DNA of 56,499 nt, taken from positions 1-56,499 of the forward strand of contig CAZZHH010000022.1 of NCBI GenBank assembly GCA_964653595.1, in the 5' to 3' direction. Position 1 is the stretch's first letter. Each line of letters begins with the position of its first letter. Both the position numbers and the translations under genes were made by a program. A model generated the notes under the pieces. That model did not search any database, was not told the origin of the DNA, and saw only the letters and a program-made list of their open reading frames with translations. Positions 25,984-34,456 of this stretch are shown in pieces. Source of the DNA: JBAXTE01 sp964653595 (lineage in GTDB: Bacteria > Bacteroidota > Bacteroidia > Bacteroidales > WCHB1-69).

Positions 25984-27255
25984 ATGAATATGAAACAACC
26001 ATTTTTAATCCTGTTTATGTTTCTGTCCACGGCTACTGGGTTCAGCCAGCAGATCACGTTGAAGGACTGTTTTGCCGAGGCGGAGAAGAACTATCCGTTG
26101 CTGGTTCAGCAGGAACTTTGGCGACAATCGTTTGCGGAAACCAATACCATGTACAATAAAACCTGGTTTCCACAGGTGGATCTGAATGCGCAGGCGACCT
26201 ATCAGTCGGATGTCACCCAGATTTCGTTACCGATCCCAAATCTCAAGATGCCAACTTTTGAAAAGGACCAGTACCGGGCGACAATCGATGTCAAACAACT
26301 GATCTGGGACGGCGGAACCATCGGAAAAGAGAAAGGTGTCAAAAAAATAGAGAACAGCATCGAGCAACAAAAAGTGGCCATCGACCTTTTTAAGCTGAAA
26401 GAAAGGATTACCCAAATCTATTTCCGGATTTTGCTTACCGACGAAAGCATCGGACTCACAAAGCTGATGATAGAAGATCTCGACACCCGCCTAAAGACCA
26501 TCGAAGCAGGAATCAAAAACGGGGTGATTTTGCAAAGCAGTGCCGACCGGTTGAAAGTGGAGATGCTGCGAATGCAACAACGTGTTACGGAGCTTCAAAC
26601 AGACAGGAATACAAACATCTCCATGCTGAACACCTTGCTGGGCACCTCCTACTCCACCGATGCAACTTTGGCCCTGCCACAAATAGCCGTTTCCGGCAAC
26701 AGTTTTCAACTTCGACCGGAAATGCAACTGTTCGATTTGCAACAGCAACAATTTTCGGCAAAGATGAAAACGGTTACCACCAAAAACATGCCCCGACTCA
26801 GCGCATTTGCCCAAGGTGGATACGGTCGTCCGGCACTGAACATGTTCGATCCCGATTTTCAGCTCTTCTACATCGCTGGATTGCGCCTCAACTGGTCGCT
26901 GTGGAACTGGAATAACGGCAGCAACGAAAAGAAAATGTATTCCATCGCCGGCCAGATTGTAGAGAAACAAAAAGAGATTTTTGCCCGAAACACCAACCTG
27001 CAACTGCAACAACAACAGGGAGAAATCACCAAAGCGGAGACACTGCTCAAAACCGATGACGAAATCATCACGTTGCAGACCTCGTTGAAAAAAACGGCGG
27101 CCACACAATTCGAAAACGGCACCATCTCAGCCAACGACTACCTCAGCGAACTAAATGCTGAAACGATATCAAAACTGAATAAAAAAATGCACGAAATACA
27201 ACTCGTGATGTCAAAACTGAATTATCAATTTGCAACAGGGAATTTGGAGTTTTAG
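25984..27255 (+). CDS. TolC-like outer-membrane efflux protein
   Basis: A 423-residue outer-membrane channel. The signal peptide covers residues 1-22 (ending TGFSQ). The body has two similar halves of long helices, with QITLKDCFAEAEKNYPLLVQ at the start of the first as in the OEP family. TRLKTIEAGIKNGVILQSSA around residues 168-187 matches the conserved coiled-coil turn. Glutamine-rich stretches lie near residues 340-345. It would carry substrates across the outer membrane for the ABC exporter encoded downstream. Two in-frame ATGs lie two codons apart at 25984 and 25990. Confidence 0.9.
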   Translation: MNMKQPFLILFMFLSTATGFSQQITLKDCFAEAEKNYPLLVQQELWRQSFAETNTMYNKTWFPQVDLNAQATYQSDVTQISLPIPNLKMPTFEKDQYRATIDVKQLIWDGGTIGKEKGVKKIENSIEQQKVAIDLFKLKERITQIYFRILLTDESIGLTKLMIEDLDTRLKTIEAGIKNGVILQSSADRLKVEMLRMQQRVTELQTDRNTNISMLNTLLGTSYSTDATLALPQIAVSGNSFQLRPEMQLFDLQQQQFSAKMKTVTTKNMPRLSAFAQGGYGRPALNMFDPDFQLFYIAGLRLNWSLWNWNNGSNEKKMYSIAGQIVEKQKEIFARNTNLQLQQQQGEITKAETLLKTDDEIITLQTSLKKTAATQFENGTISANDYLSELNAETISKLNKKMHEIQLVMSKLNYQFATGNLEF

Positions 27256-27267
27256 AAGAAGGTGGAA

Positions 27268-27290
27268 GTGCGAAGTTGCAAACTTCGCAC
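27268..27290. repeat. GTGCGAAGT palindrome (copy 2)
   Basis: GTGCGAAGTT, loop GCA, AACTTCGCAC, then AACTT. It matches the element before the TolC gene, so the two flank that gene. Confidence 0.7.
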
Positions 27291-27322
27291 AACTTACTTG
27301 CATCGTGATCTTCTTTTTGTCA

Positions 27323-27341
27323 CACTGAGCTTGTCGAAGTG
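27323..27341. repeat. Dispersed bacterial repeat CACTGAGCTTGTCGAAGTG
   Basis: This string belongs to a widespread intergenic repeat type seen in many genomes (the GAGCTTGTCGAAGTG kind). It lies between the TolC and HlyD genes and is followed by TTTCACG-type repeats. Confidence 0.6.
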
Positions 27342-27435
27342 CACGTTTCACGAACCGGAACGAAGTGGAGCTCAGCGAAGCTAAAAATCTTTTCACGATT
27401 AAAAAACACAAATTACACAATAAACATAAAAACCA

Positions 27436-28323
27436 ATGAATATAAAAACAATCGCAACAATCGTCCTTCCTTCATTGCTGATGATGGCGGGATGTTCCGA
27501 CAAAGACGTCAAATGGGACGTTCAAGGTCAGTTTGAAGTTACAGAAGTGATGGTGGCTTCCGAGGTGGGCGGAAAAATAATCGAATTCACCGCCGAAGAA
27601 GGTCAGACGCTCACCCAAAACCAAGTCTGTGGCTACATCGACACCATGCAGTTGTACCTGAAAAAGCAACAACTTCAGGCTTCCGTCGTCTCGATTCTTA
27701 CACGCAACTCGGGCATCAAGGCTCAAGTCACGGTGATCGACGAGCAAATCGCCAACCTGAAGCGGGAACAACTTCGGATGGCACGGCTGATCAAGGAAAA
27801 TGCCGGCACCCAAAAGCAACTCGACGACATCACTGGACAAATTGAAGTGTTGATGAAACAAAAAGAGGCAACCATGACCAACTTCGCACAATTCAATGCG
27901 GAAACGGCTCCATTGCAAAGCCAAATCGACCAACTCAACGATCAAATCCAAAAGTGTATCATCAAGAGCCCAATTTCCGGCACCGTCATCTCCAAATACG
28001 CCGAACGAGGAGAACTCTCGTCATTCAGCAAAGCCTTGTTCAAGGTGGCCGATCTCTCGGTGATGACCTTGAAAGCCTACGCCACTTCGGCACAACTCAG
28101 TTCGGTGAAACTCGGTCAAAAAGTGACGGTTTATATAGACACCGACGGAAAAAACTATAAGAAACTGGAAGGTACAATCACATGGATTTCGGATAAGTCG
28201 GAGTTTACGCCAAAAAGCATCCAAACACGCGACGAACGGGCCAATTTAGTGTACGCTCTGAAAATCAAAGTAAAAAATGATGGAACAATACGAATCGGAA
28301 TGCCGGGGGAAGTGAAATTTTAG
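27436..28323 (+). CDS. HlyD-family periplasmic adaptor lipoprotein
   Basis: A 295-residue membrane fusion protein that would link the inner-membrane exporter to TolC. The N-terminus is a lipoprotein signal (LLMMAGCSDKD, cysteine about 20). The first barrel and lipoyl half-motif is EVMVASEVGGKIIEFTAEEG (about 37-56). A coiled-coil hairpin spans about 70-165, and the second lipoyl half reads IIKSPISGTVISKYAERGEL (about 175-194). A C-terminal beta-barrel follows. The arrangement matches E. coli YbhG. It sits between the TolC gene and the ABC ATPases. Confidence 0.92.
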   Translation: MNIKTIATIVLPSLLMMAGCSDKDVKWDVQGQFEVTEVMVASEVGGKIIEFTAEEGQTLTQNQVCGYIDTMQLYLKKQQLQASVVSILTRNSGIKAQVTVIDEQIANLKREQLRMARLIKENAGTQKQLDDITGQIEVLMKQKEATMTNFAQFNAETAPLQSQIDQLNDQIQKCIIKSPISGTVISKYAERGELSSFSKALFKVADLSVMTLKAYATSAQLSSVKLGQKVTVYIDTDGKNYKKLEGTITWISDKSEFTPKSIQTRDERANLVYALKIKVKNDGTIRIGMPGEVKF

Positions 28324-28700
28324 TTGAAAGTTTATAAAGTCTATAAAGTCGAAAGTCTGTAAAGTCGAAAGGAAACAGCCAAATGCAGGTATAACGGGTA
28401 GAACAGGTGAACCAAGTAGAACGAGTAAAAACAGGTAGAACAAGTAAAACAAGTGAACGTTACTCCTACTTTAATAAAACATCAATTTCTTTCTTCATAA
28501 ATCATAATTCTGTATTTTTACTCTCTCTTCTGCATCGCTGATTTCGAGTGCCTCAGTCATCTTCTTGGGTTTTTCTATAGCCTCGCATCGCGATCTTCTT
28601 TTCACGGATCTCTTTTCACGTTTCACGTCTTTCTTTTCACGTTTCACGCTTCTTACTACTTCTTTTCACGTTTCACGAAAAATCTTTTCACGCAAAAAAT
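28324..28700. repeat. Composite repeat-rich gap inside the efflux locus
   Basis: Three repeat types follow one another. First is an AAAGTCTATAAAGTCGAAAG array (28324-28372), related in inverted form to 4285-4320. Then come degenerate units of AACAGGTAGAACAAGTAAAA type (28383-28457). Last are three full copies of CTTTTCACGTTTCACG plus partial ones (28600-28690). No coding capacity is apparent. A gap of 377 bases here suggests separate transcription or insertion into an operon. Confidence 0.7.
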
Positions 28701-29615
28701 ATGATCACAGTAAAAAACATAACACGCAGTTTCAAGGCTATCAAAGCCGTCAAGGAGACTTCTTTCGAGGTAAACAGGGGAGAGATCTTCGGGTTGCTCG
28801 GTCCCGACGGTGCCGGCAAAACGACCTTGATGAGGATGATCAGCACGTTGTTGGTTCCCGATTCCGGCACAATCACCATCGACAATTTGGATGTGGTGAA
28901 GGATTATGTTGCCTTGAGGCTATTGATCGGGTATATGCCTGGCAAATTCTCGCTATATACCGATCTGACCATTGCCGAAAACTTGAGGTTCTTCGCCACC
29001 ATCTTCGGGACCACCATCGAAGCCAACTATGAGTTGATTAAAGACATCTATAGCCAGATAGAGCCATTTAAAGACCGCAGAACCGGAAATCTTTCAGGAG
29101 GGATGAAACAGAAATTGGCTTTGTGCTGTGCGCTGATCCACAAACCTGAAATATTGATCCTCGACGAGCCCACTACCGGCGTGGATCCTGTCTCGAGAAG
29201 AGAGTTTTGGGACATACTAGAAAATCTTAAACATACCGGAATGACTGTCATCGTCTCAACACCATACATGGATGAGGCCAAGCGTTGCGACCGGATTGCC
29301 ATGATGATCCAAGGCGAGATAATTGAAATCGACACCCCGAAAAACATCATTGCCAAATATCCTGAAATCCTTTACGCGGTGAAAGCGTCCGACATGTTTC
29401 AACTGCTCAAGGACATCCGCTCGTTCGAGGACACCGCTTCCTGCTTCACCTTTGGCGAATACCTGCATGTGACCCTGAAACCCGGTTGTGACAGCAATAA
29501 ACTGCAATCGTGGCTGGAAACAAAACAATACTCGAATTTTGAGTTCAAGATCACTAAACCGAATGTAGAGGACTATTTTATGTCGAAAATAATAAAAATG
29601 GAAAATCATGAATAA
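28701..29615 (+). CDS. ABC transporter ATPase, YbhF N-half-like
   Basis: A 304-residue nucleotide-binding protein. The Walker A motif is GPDGAGKTT (residues 34-42), the signature LSGGMKQKL (about 131-139) and Walker B LILDEPTTG (about 152-160). The H-loop histidine is replaced by proline (VSTPYMDEA), so this subunit probably hydrolyses ATP poorly by itself. It resembles the first half of E. coli YbhF, a tandem ATPase, which here is split into two genes. The last 8 bases overlap the next ATPase gene. Confidence 0.92.
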   Translation: MITVKNITRSFKAIKAVKETSFEVNRGEIFGLLGPDGAGKTTLMRMISTLLVPDSGTITIDNLDVVKDYVALRLLIGYMPGKFSLYTDLTIAENLRFFATIFGTTIEANYELIKDIYSQIEPFKDRRTGNLSGGMKQKLALCCALIHKPEILILDEPTTGVDPVSRREFWDILENLKHTGMTVIVSTPYMDEAKRCDRIAMMIQGEIIEIDTPKNIIAKYPEILYAVKASDMFQLLKDIRSFEDTASCFTFGEYLHVTLKPGCDSNKLQSWLETKQYSNFEFKITKPNVEDYFMSKIIKMENHE

Positions 29616-30357
29616 CGGATATGCCATAGAAGCGCACGAACTGACCCGCAAATTCGGACATTTCACGGCCGTGGACAGAATCTCGTTTGCCGTTGAAAAA
29701 GGGGAGATCTTTGGCTTTCTGGGCGCCAACGGTGCCGGAAAAACCACGGCCATGAGAATGTTGTGCGGCTTGCTCTCTCCAAGTTACGGCCATGCCTCTG
29801 TCGCTGGTTTTGACATCGAAAAACAGTCAGAAAAGGTGAAAATGAACATCGGGTATATGAGCCAGCGGTTTTCGCTGTACGAAGACATGACTGTTTGGGA
29901 GAATATCCGCTTCTATGGCGGAATATACGGACTGAGAAACTCGGAAATCAAAGCCAAAGCTGATGAGGTGATGGAGCGGTTGGAAATCAAATCGGAGCGG
30001 AATAAGCAGGTGAAATCCCTCCCCTTGGGTTGGAAACAAAAACTGGCATTTTCCACAGCCTTGATCCACGACCCGAAAGTGGTCTTTCTGGACGAACCTA
30101 CCAGCGGTGTGGATCCCATCACCCGGCGACAATTCTGGGAACTGATCTACGAAACCGCCAACAAGGGAATCGCCATCCTGATCACCACACACTACCTGGA
30201 CGAAGCCGAATACTGCAACCGGATGTCCATCATGGTGGACGGAAAAATTGCCGCATTGGGAAGTCCCGGCGAACTGAAAACGGAATTTAAAACCAAACAT
30301 ATTGACGAAGTGTTTATTAAACTGACAAGAAGTGAAAAGACATCTCGTGAAACGTGA
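29608..30357 (+). CDS. ABC transporter ATPase, YbhF C-half-like
   Basis: A 249-residue nucleotide-binding protein with Walker A GANGAGKTT (residues 39-47), Walker B VFLDEPTSG and an intact H-loop histidine (ITTHYLDEA). Its signature motif is degenerate: LPLGWKQKL in place of LSGG. This mirrors the second half of YbhF. With its partner it would form a heterodimer with one sound and one degenerate ATP site. It starts inside the end of the previous gene, which implies translational coupling and a fixed ratio. Confidence 0.92.
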   Translation: MNNGYAIEAHELTRKFGHFTAVDRISFAVEKGEIFGFLGANGAGKTTAMRMLCGLLSPSYGHASVAGFDIEKQSEKVKMNIGYMSQRFSLYEDMTVWENIRFYGGIYGLRNSEIKAKADEVMERLEIKSERNKQVKSLPLGWKQKLAFSTALIHDPKVVFLDEPTSGVDPITRRQFWELIYETANKGIAILITTHYLDEAEYCNRMSIMVDGKIAALGSPGELKTEFKTKHIDEVFIKLTRSEKTSRET

Positions 30358-30525
30358 AAAGAGCGCAAAGCGAGACGAAGAAGAAATTTCGTGAAACTTG
30401 AAAAGAACGCAAAGCGATGTCTTCTTTCACAACACTGAAAATCGTTTCACTCTCTTTAGACACGCATTGCGTTCTTTTCACGTTTCACGACTAATAAACA
30501 TCAAGCATACATTAACTAATAAAAA
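30358..30525. repeat. TTTTCACG-family repeats as long inverted arms
   Basis: CGTGAAACTTGAAAAGAACG (30391-30410) and the reverse-complementary CGTTCTTTTCACGTTTCACG (30471-30490) face each other, with CAAAGCG and its near-complement inside. This forms a long imperfect cruciform between the ATPase and permease genes. Confidence 0.65.
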
Positions 30526-31635
30526 ATGAAAACATTTCTCGCATTTATCACCAAAGAGTTCATCCATATCCTCAGGGATAAGCGGACGTTGCTTGTGTTA
30601 TTGGGGATGCCGATTGCACAGATTATTTTGTTCGGGTATGCCATCACCAACGAAATCACCAACGCAAATATAGCGATTCTTGACCGCTCGAAAGATGCCG
30701 AGAGCCAAAAAATCACCAATCGGCTGCTCTCTTCTGATTATTTCAGGCTTCAGAGCAATATTTACTCCACCGATGAGGCTGAATCGCTCTTCCGCAAAGG
30801 GAAAATCAAAATGGTGGTGGTCTTTCCAGAGAACTTTGCCAAACAACTGGAACGGGAACGTAAAGCGAAGGTGGAAATCATCGCCGACGCCTCCGAACCC
30901 AACACCGCTTCGATGCTGAGCGCTTACACTACGGCCATCGTCAACAATTACAATCTGGATCAAATGCAGCAAACCGGAATACCTGTTCAAATCAGCACCG
31001 AAGTCCAAATGTTGTACAATCCCCAACAAAAGGGGGTGTTTATGTTCGTCCCCGGCGTCATCACCATTATTCTGATGCTGATTTGCACCATGATGACCTC
31101 CATCGCCATCACCCGCGAAAAGGAAAACGGCACCATGGAAATATTGCTGGTATCGCCACTCAAATCGTTTATGATCATCATCGGAAAAGTGGTGCCTTAC
31201 ATCGTGTTGTCATTATTGATTGCCCTCATTATTTTGGTGATGGGAGTCTTGGTGTTTGGGATGCCTATTAGGGGAAGTTATCTCTTGCTGTTTTTGGAAA
31301 TCACCCTGTTTATCATCACCACGCTGTCGCTGGGAATTTTTATATCCACCAAGACCTCGAGTCAACAAACGGCGATGATGATCTCCATGGGTGGAATGCT
31401 GCTGCCGACCATCTTGCTGTCCGGATTCATTTTTCCAGTGGAAAGCATGCCTGTTTTATTGCAATGGATTTCAAATGTGGTTCCTGCCAAATGGTTCGTG
31501 ATCATCATCAAAAGCATCATGATCAAGGGGGTTGGGATTACCTACATTTGGGAAGAGACGCTCATTCTTGTGGTGACTGCATTCATCTTAATTTTTGCTA
31601 GTATTAAAAGTTTCAAAACACATCTTGACATATGA
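30526..31635 (+). CDS. ABC-2 type permease, YbhS-like
   Basis: A 369-residue inner-membrane subunit with one N-terminal helix (about residues 22-42), a large periplasmic domain (about 45-170) and five further helices (about 175-365). The first residues FITKEFIHILRDKRTLLVLL and the coupling-helix motif TREKENGTMEILLVSPLKS (about 193-211) are typical of ABC-2/DUF3533-type exporters of the YbhS/YbhR kind. It pairs with the next gene, which overlaps it by 4 bases (ATGA), to form the membrane channel. Confidence 0.92.
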   Translation: MKTFLAFITKEFIHILRDKRTLLVLLGMPIAQIILFGYAITNEITNANIAILDRSKDAESQKITNRLLSSDYFRLQSNIYSTDEAESLFRKGKIKMVVVFPENFAKQLERERKAKVEIIADASEPNTASMLSAYTTAIVNNYNLDQMQQTGIPVQISTEVQMLYNPQQKGVFMFVPGVITIILMLICTMMTSIAITREKENGTMEILLVSPLKSFMIIIGKVVPYIVLSLLIALIILVMGVLVFGMPIRGSYLLLFLEITLFIITTLSLGIFISTKTSSQQTAMMISMGGMLLPTILLSGFIFPVESMPVLLQWISNVVPAKWFVIIIKSIMIKGVGITYIWEETLILVVTAFILIFASIKSFKTHLDI

Positions 31636-32750
31636 GAACATTATGGTTTATCATCCAAAAAGAATTTATACAGATTTTCCGCAACAAACCGATGCTGATT
31701 ATCATTTTCCAATTGCCCGTGATGCAACTGTTGATATTGTCGTATGCAGCCACGTTTGAAATCCGGAACATCAACGTATGTGTGGTCGATCAGGATCACT
31801 CCGAAACATCCAGATCGCTGGTGGCTAAAATCCCCTCCTCAGGATATTTCAACATCACCAGTTATGCCAGATCACGTCAAGAAGCCATCGGGGAAATTCA
31901 TCGTGGGAAAGTGGATATGATTCTGGAAATACCGCCCAAGTTCGAAAGAGAGTTGCAAAGCCAAAACAAAACCTCCGTGCATTTAACGGCGGATGCCATC
32001 AACGGACTGAAAGCGGGTTTGGCAATGGCGTATCTTCAACAGATGCTCATGAATTTCAACTCCGAACTGATTGCCGACTTAGGATACATCAACGCCTCCG
32101 GGGTTCCGGTTGCAGAGCCGGTGACACATTTTTGGTATAATCCGTTTATGGACTACAAAGCGTTCATGGTTCCCGGAATTCTCGTAATTTTAGTCACGGT
32201 GATCGGGGTGTTTTTAACGTCGATGAACATCACCCGCGAGAAAGAGGTGGGCACCATCGAGCAAATCAACGTTACTCCCATCAAGAAATATCAGTTTATC
32301 ATCGGGAAAATGGCTCCGTTTATGTTTATCGGACTTTTCGAAATGGCCTTCGGACTCGTGTTGGCCGATCTGTTTTTCGACATACCGATACGGGGAAGTC
32401 TGGTGGCTTTGTTCACCTTCCTATTCCTCTATCTGCTGATTGTGCTGGCCATGGGGCTCTTTGTATCCTCCTACACCGAAACGCAGCAGCAGGCGATGTT
32501 TATCGCGTGGTTTTTCATGGTGGTTTTCATTCTGATGGGTGGGTTATTCACCGCCATCGAGTCGATGCCCGAGTGGGCGCAGGTCATCACCTGGTTCAAC
32601 CCCATTGCCTGGTTCATCAAGGTAATGAGGCTGATTTTACTGGCAGGAAGCACCTTCACCGATCTGTGGCGCCACTTCTTTGCCATGTCGGCATTTGCGG
32701 TATTCTTCAATATTCTGGCAATCAGAACATATCGGAAGACCAGCAGTTAA
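31632..32750 (+). CDS. ABC-2 type permease, YbhR-like
   Basis: A 372-residue partner of the preceding permease with the same plan. The start is IIQKEFIQIFRNKPMLIIIF, then come a periplasmic domain (about 45-175), the coupling motif TREKEVGTIEQINVTPIKKY (about 201-220) and five C-terminal helices. The ATGA overlap with the previous gene shows translational coupling. Together with the two ATPases, HlyD and TolC it completes a tripartite ABC exporter. The substrate is not readable; relatives export drugs, bile salts or cations. Confidence 0.92.
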   Translation: MRTLWFIIQKEFIQIFRNKPMLIIIFQLPVMQLLILSYAATFEIRNINVCVVDQDHSETSRSLVAKIPSSGYFNITSYARSRQEAIGEIHRGKVDMILEIPPKFERELQSQNKTSVHLTADAINGLKAGLAMAYLQQMLMNFNSELIADLGYINASGVPVAEPVTHFWYNPFMDYKAFMVPGILVILVTVIGVFLTSMNITREKEVGTIEQINVTPIKKYQFIIGKMAPFMFIGLFEMAFGLVLADLFFDIPIRGSLVALFTFLFLYLLIVLAMGLFVSSYTETQQQAMFIAWFFMVVFILMGGLFTAIESMPEWAQVITWFNPIAWFIKVMRLILLAGSTFTDLWRHFFAMSAFAVFFNILAIRTYRKTSS

Positions 32751-32761
32751 AATTAGGTGAA

Positions 32762-32792
32762 AGAGCCACGAAGGCACGAAGACACAAAGTAA
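32762..32792. repeat. ACGAAGGCACGAAG-type dispersed repeat
   Basis: GAGCCACGAAGGCACGAAGA followed by CACAAAG belongs to a short intergenic repeat kind found in many Bacteroidota. It stands just after the last permease gene. The rest of this gap (to 33012) shows nothing I recognise. Confidence 0.5.
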
Positions 32793-33012
32793 TTTATCAA
32801 TCACGATTCAATTATCCGAATACTTAAAAAAATGAATGCTACTATCAAATAAAAGAAAGCTACACAAACCTCAGCAAAAAATCTAGGTTATCCAAAATTC
32901 AACCCAGAATCAGCGATACAATCGCGCAAACGATTAAACCCAACTAAATCAAGTAGTTCGATTCTTTCAAATCTCCTATTGATTATTTTGGGTTCAAGAA
33001 ATAAATGCAACT

Positions 33013-34386
33013 TTATAGGGTAAAATATTGACGAATAATTTGCAATAAATTTTCTTTGATAATTGGTTTTGTAATATAATTATTGCTACCAGCATGAATA
33101 GCTTCATCTTTATCACCAGAGAGTGCATAAGCTGTTTGTGCTATAATAATCACATTTGAATTAAATTCACGGATCCGCTTAATAGCTTCTAATCCATTCA
33201 TCACAGGCATTTGAATGTCCATAAATATGAGATCTAAATCCGGGTTGCTACGACTTATATCAACAGCATCTAATCCATTTGTTGCTTTTAAAATCTCCTT
33301 ACAAAAAGGGCCCACTCCTTTTTCAATTAATTTTAGCGATACTTCATCATCATCGGCTATCAAAATTTTCAAACTATTAACTAAGTCTTCCTCTATATCG
33401 TTACATATGACCTCTGAATCGGATTTAATAGATGAAGTTAAGGTTTGGTATGGAATAGTAAAATAAAAAGTAGAGCCAATACCAACTTCGCTTTGAAGCC
33501 AAATTTTCCCTTGAAGCATTTCTACATATGCTTTTGAAATGGCAAGTCCTAATCCAGTACCTTGGCGTGCCATTTTATCTTCAATATCTGCTTGAATAAA
33601 ACGCTCAAAAATTGCACTCTGCCTCTCTTTGGCAATACCTATACCTGTATCTTTAACAAAAAACTCAACCAACTCTCCATTTTTCTCACAACCAAATTCA
33701 ATAAATCCTTGATTGGTGAACTTAATTGAATTTTTAAGTAAGTTAGTAAGGATTGATTGCAATTTTTCTGAATCTGTATTTAGGAGAGTGTGATTATCTG
33801 GCAGCATTTTTTTGTAAATAAATTGTAATCCTTTTCTCTCGACTTCAGGCTTAAAAAAGCGATAAACTGTTTCATTCATCTCATTAACATCTATCATCTT
33901 AGCATTAATTTTCATCAATCCTGACTCAATTTTAGAAATATCAATAATGTCATTGATGATACTTAACATGCGTTTTCCACTTTTTTGTATTATTTGCAAA
34001 TACTCTTGTTGTTCCTCGGCTGAAATATTGGGTTCATTTAATAATTCTGCAAAACCTAAAATACCATTCATTGGAGTTCGAATTTCGTGCGACATATTAG
34101 CAAGAAATGCGGATTTTAAACGATCGCTCTCTTCTGCTTTCTCCTTAGCTTTATTTAATTTTAACATCTGTTGTTTCACAAAAAAGAAAAGTAATAATGC
34201 AGTGACTAATATATACAGAAATCCTTTAATCATACTATATTCTGTCAATATTTTCTTATCCGACACAAAATAACCAAAAAAGGCATCGGACAAAAATATC
34301 CACAAAAGGCCAATAAATAGATAACTCAACGTAATTTGATACTCAAACCGTTTCATTTCATTCATAAAAGTTTTAAATTTCATCAT
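33013..34386 (-). CDS. Hybrid histidine kinase with receiver domain
   Basis: A 457-residue membrane kinase. Two transmembrane helices lie at about residues 17-38 and 48-68 with almost no periplasmic loop. The dimerisation domain follows with ANMSHEIRTPMNGILGF (histidine about 97). The ATPase domain shows NLLKNSIKFTNQGFIEFG, DTGIGI and GTGLGLAI. A receiver domain (about 340-457) has aspartate in IFMDIQMPVMNG and lysine in ITKPI. The kinase part is closely similar to that of the next gene upstream, so the pair arose by duplication. No output domain is present, so the phosphate may pass on to another protein. Confidence 0.92.
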   Translation of the reverse strand: MMKFKTFMNEMKRFEYQITLSYLFIGLLWIFLSDAFFGYFVSDKKILTEYSMIKGFLYILVTALLLFFFVKQQMLKLNKAKEKAEESDRLKSAFLANMSHEIRTPMNGILGFAELLNEPNISAEEQQEYLQIIQKSGKRMLSIINDIIDISKIESGLMKINAKMIDVNEMNETVYRFFKPEVERKGLQFIYKKMLPDNHTLLNTDSEKLQSILTNLLKNSIKFTNQGFIEFGCEKNGELVEFFVKDTGIGIAKERQSAIFERFIQADIEDKMARQGTGLGLAISKAYVEMLQGKIWLQSEVGIGSTFYFTIPYQTLTSSIKSDSEVICNDIEEDLVNSLKILIADDDEVSLKLIEKGVGPFCKEILKATNGLDAVDISRSNPDLDLIFMDIQMPVMNGLEAIKRIREFNSNVIIIAQTAYALSGDKDEAIHAGSNNYITKPIIKENLLQIIRQYFTL

Positions 34387-34456
34387 AATCCAACTTGTTA
34401 ATTTTCAACCGCAAAATCTTCTTGTGATTTTTGGGTCAAAGAAAATATTCTAAAAG

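Noticed and set aside
28600..28690. Regularly recurring TTTTCACG units that could suggest a CRISPR array
   Set aside because: Units overlap or are spaced irregularly by a few bases, with no unique spacers of constant length and no cas genes nearby.
29256..29793. Long minus-strand open frames opposite the ABC ATPases, TolC and HlyD genes
   Set aside because: These mirror genuine ABC, TolC and HlyD genes; the composition of those genes opens antisense frames, and the antisense products show no domains.
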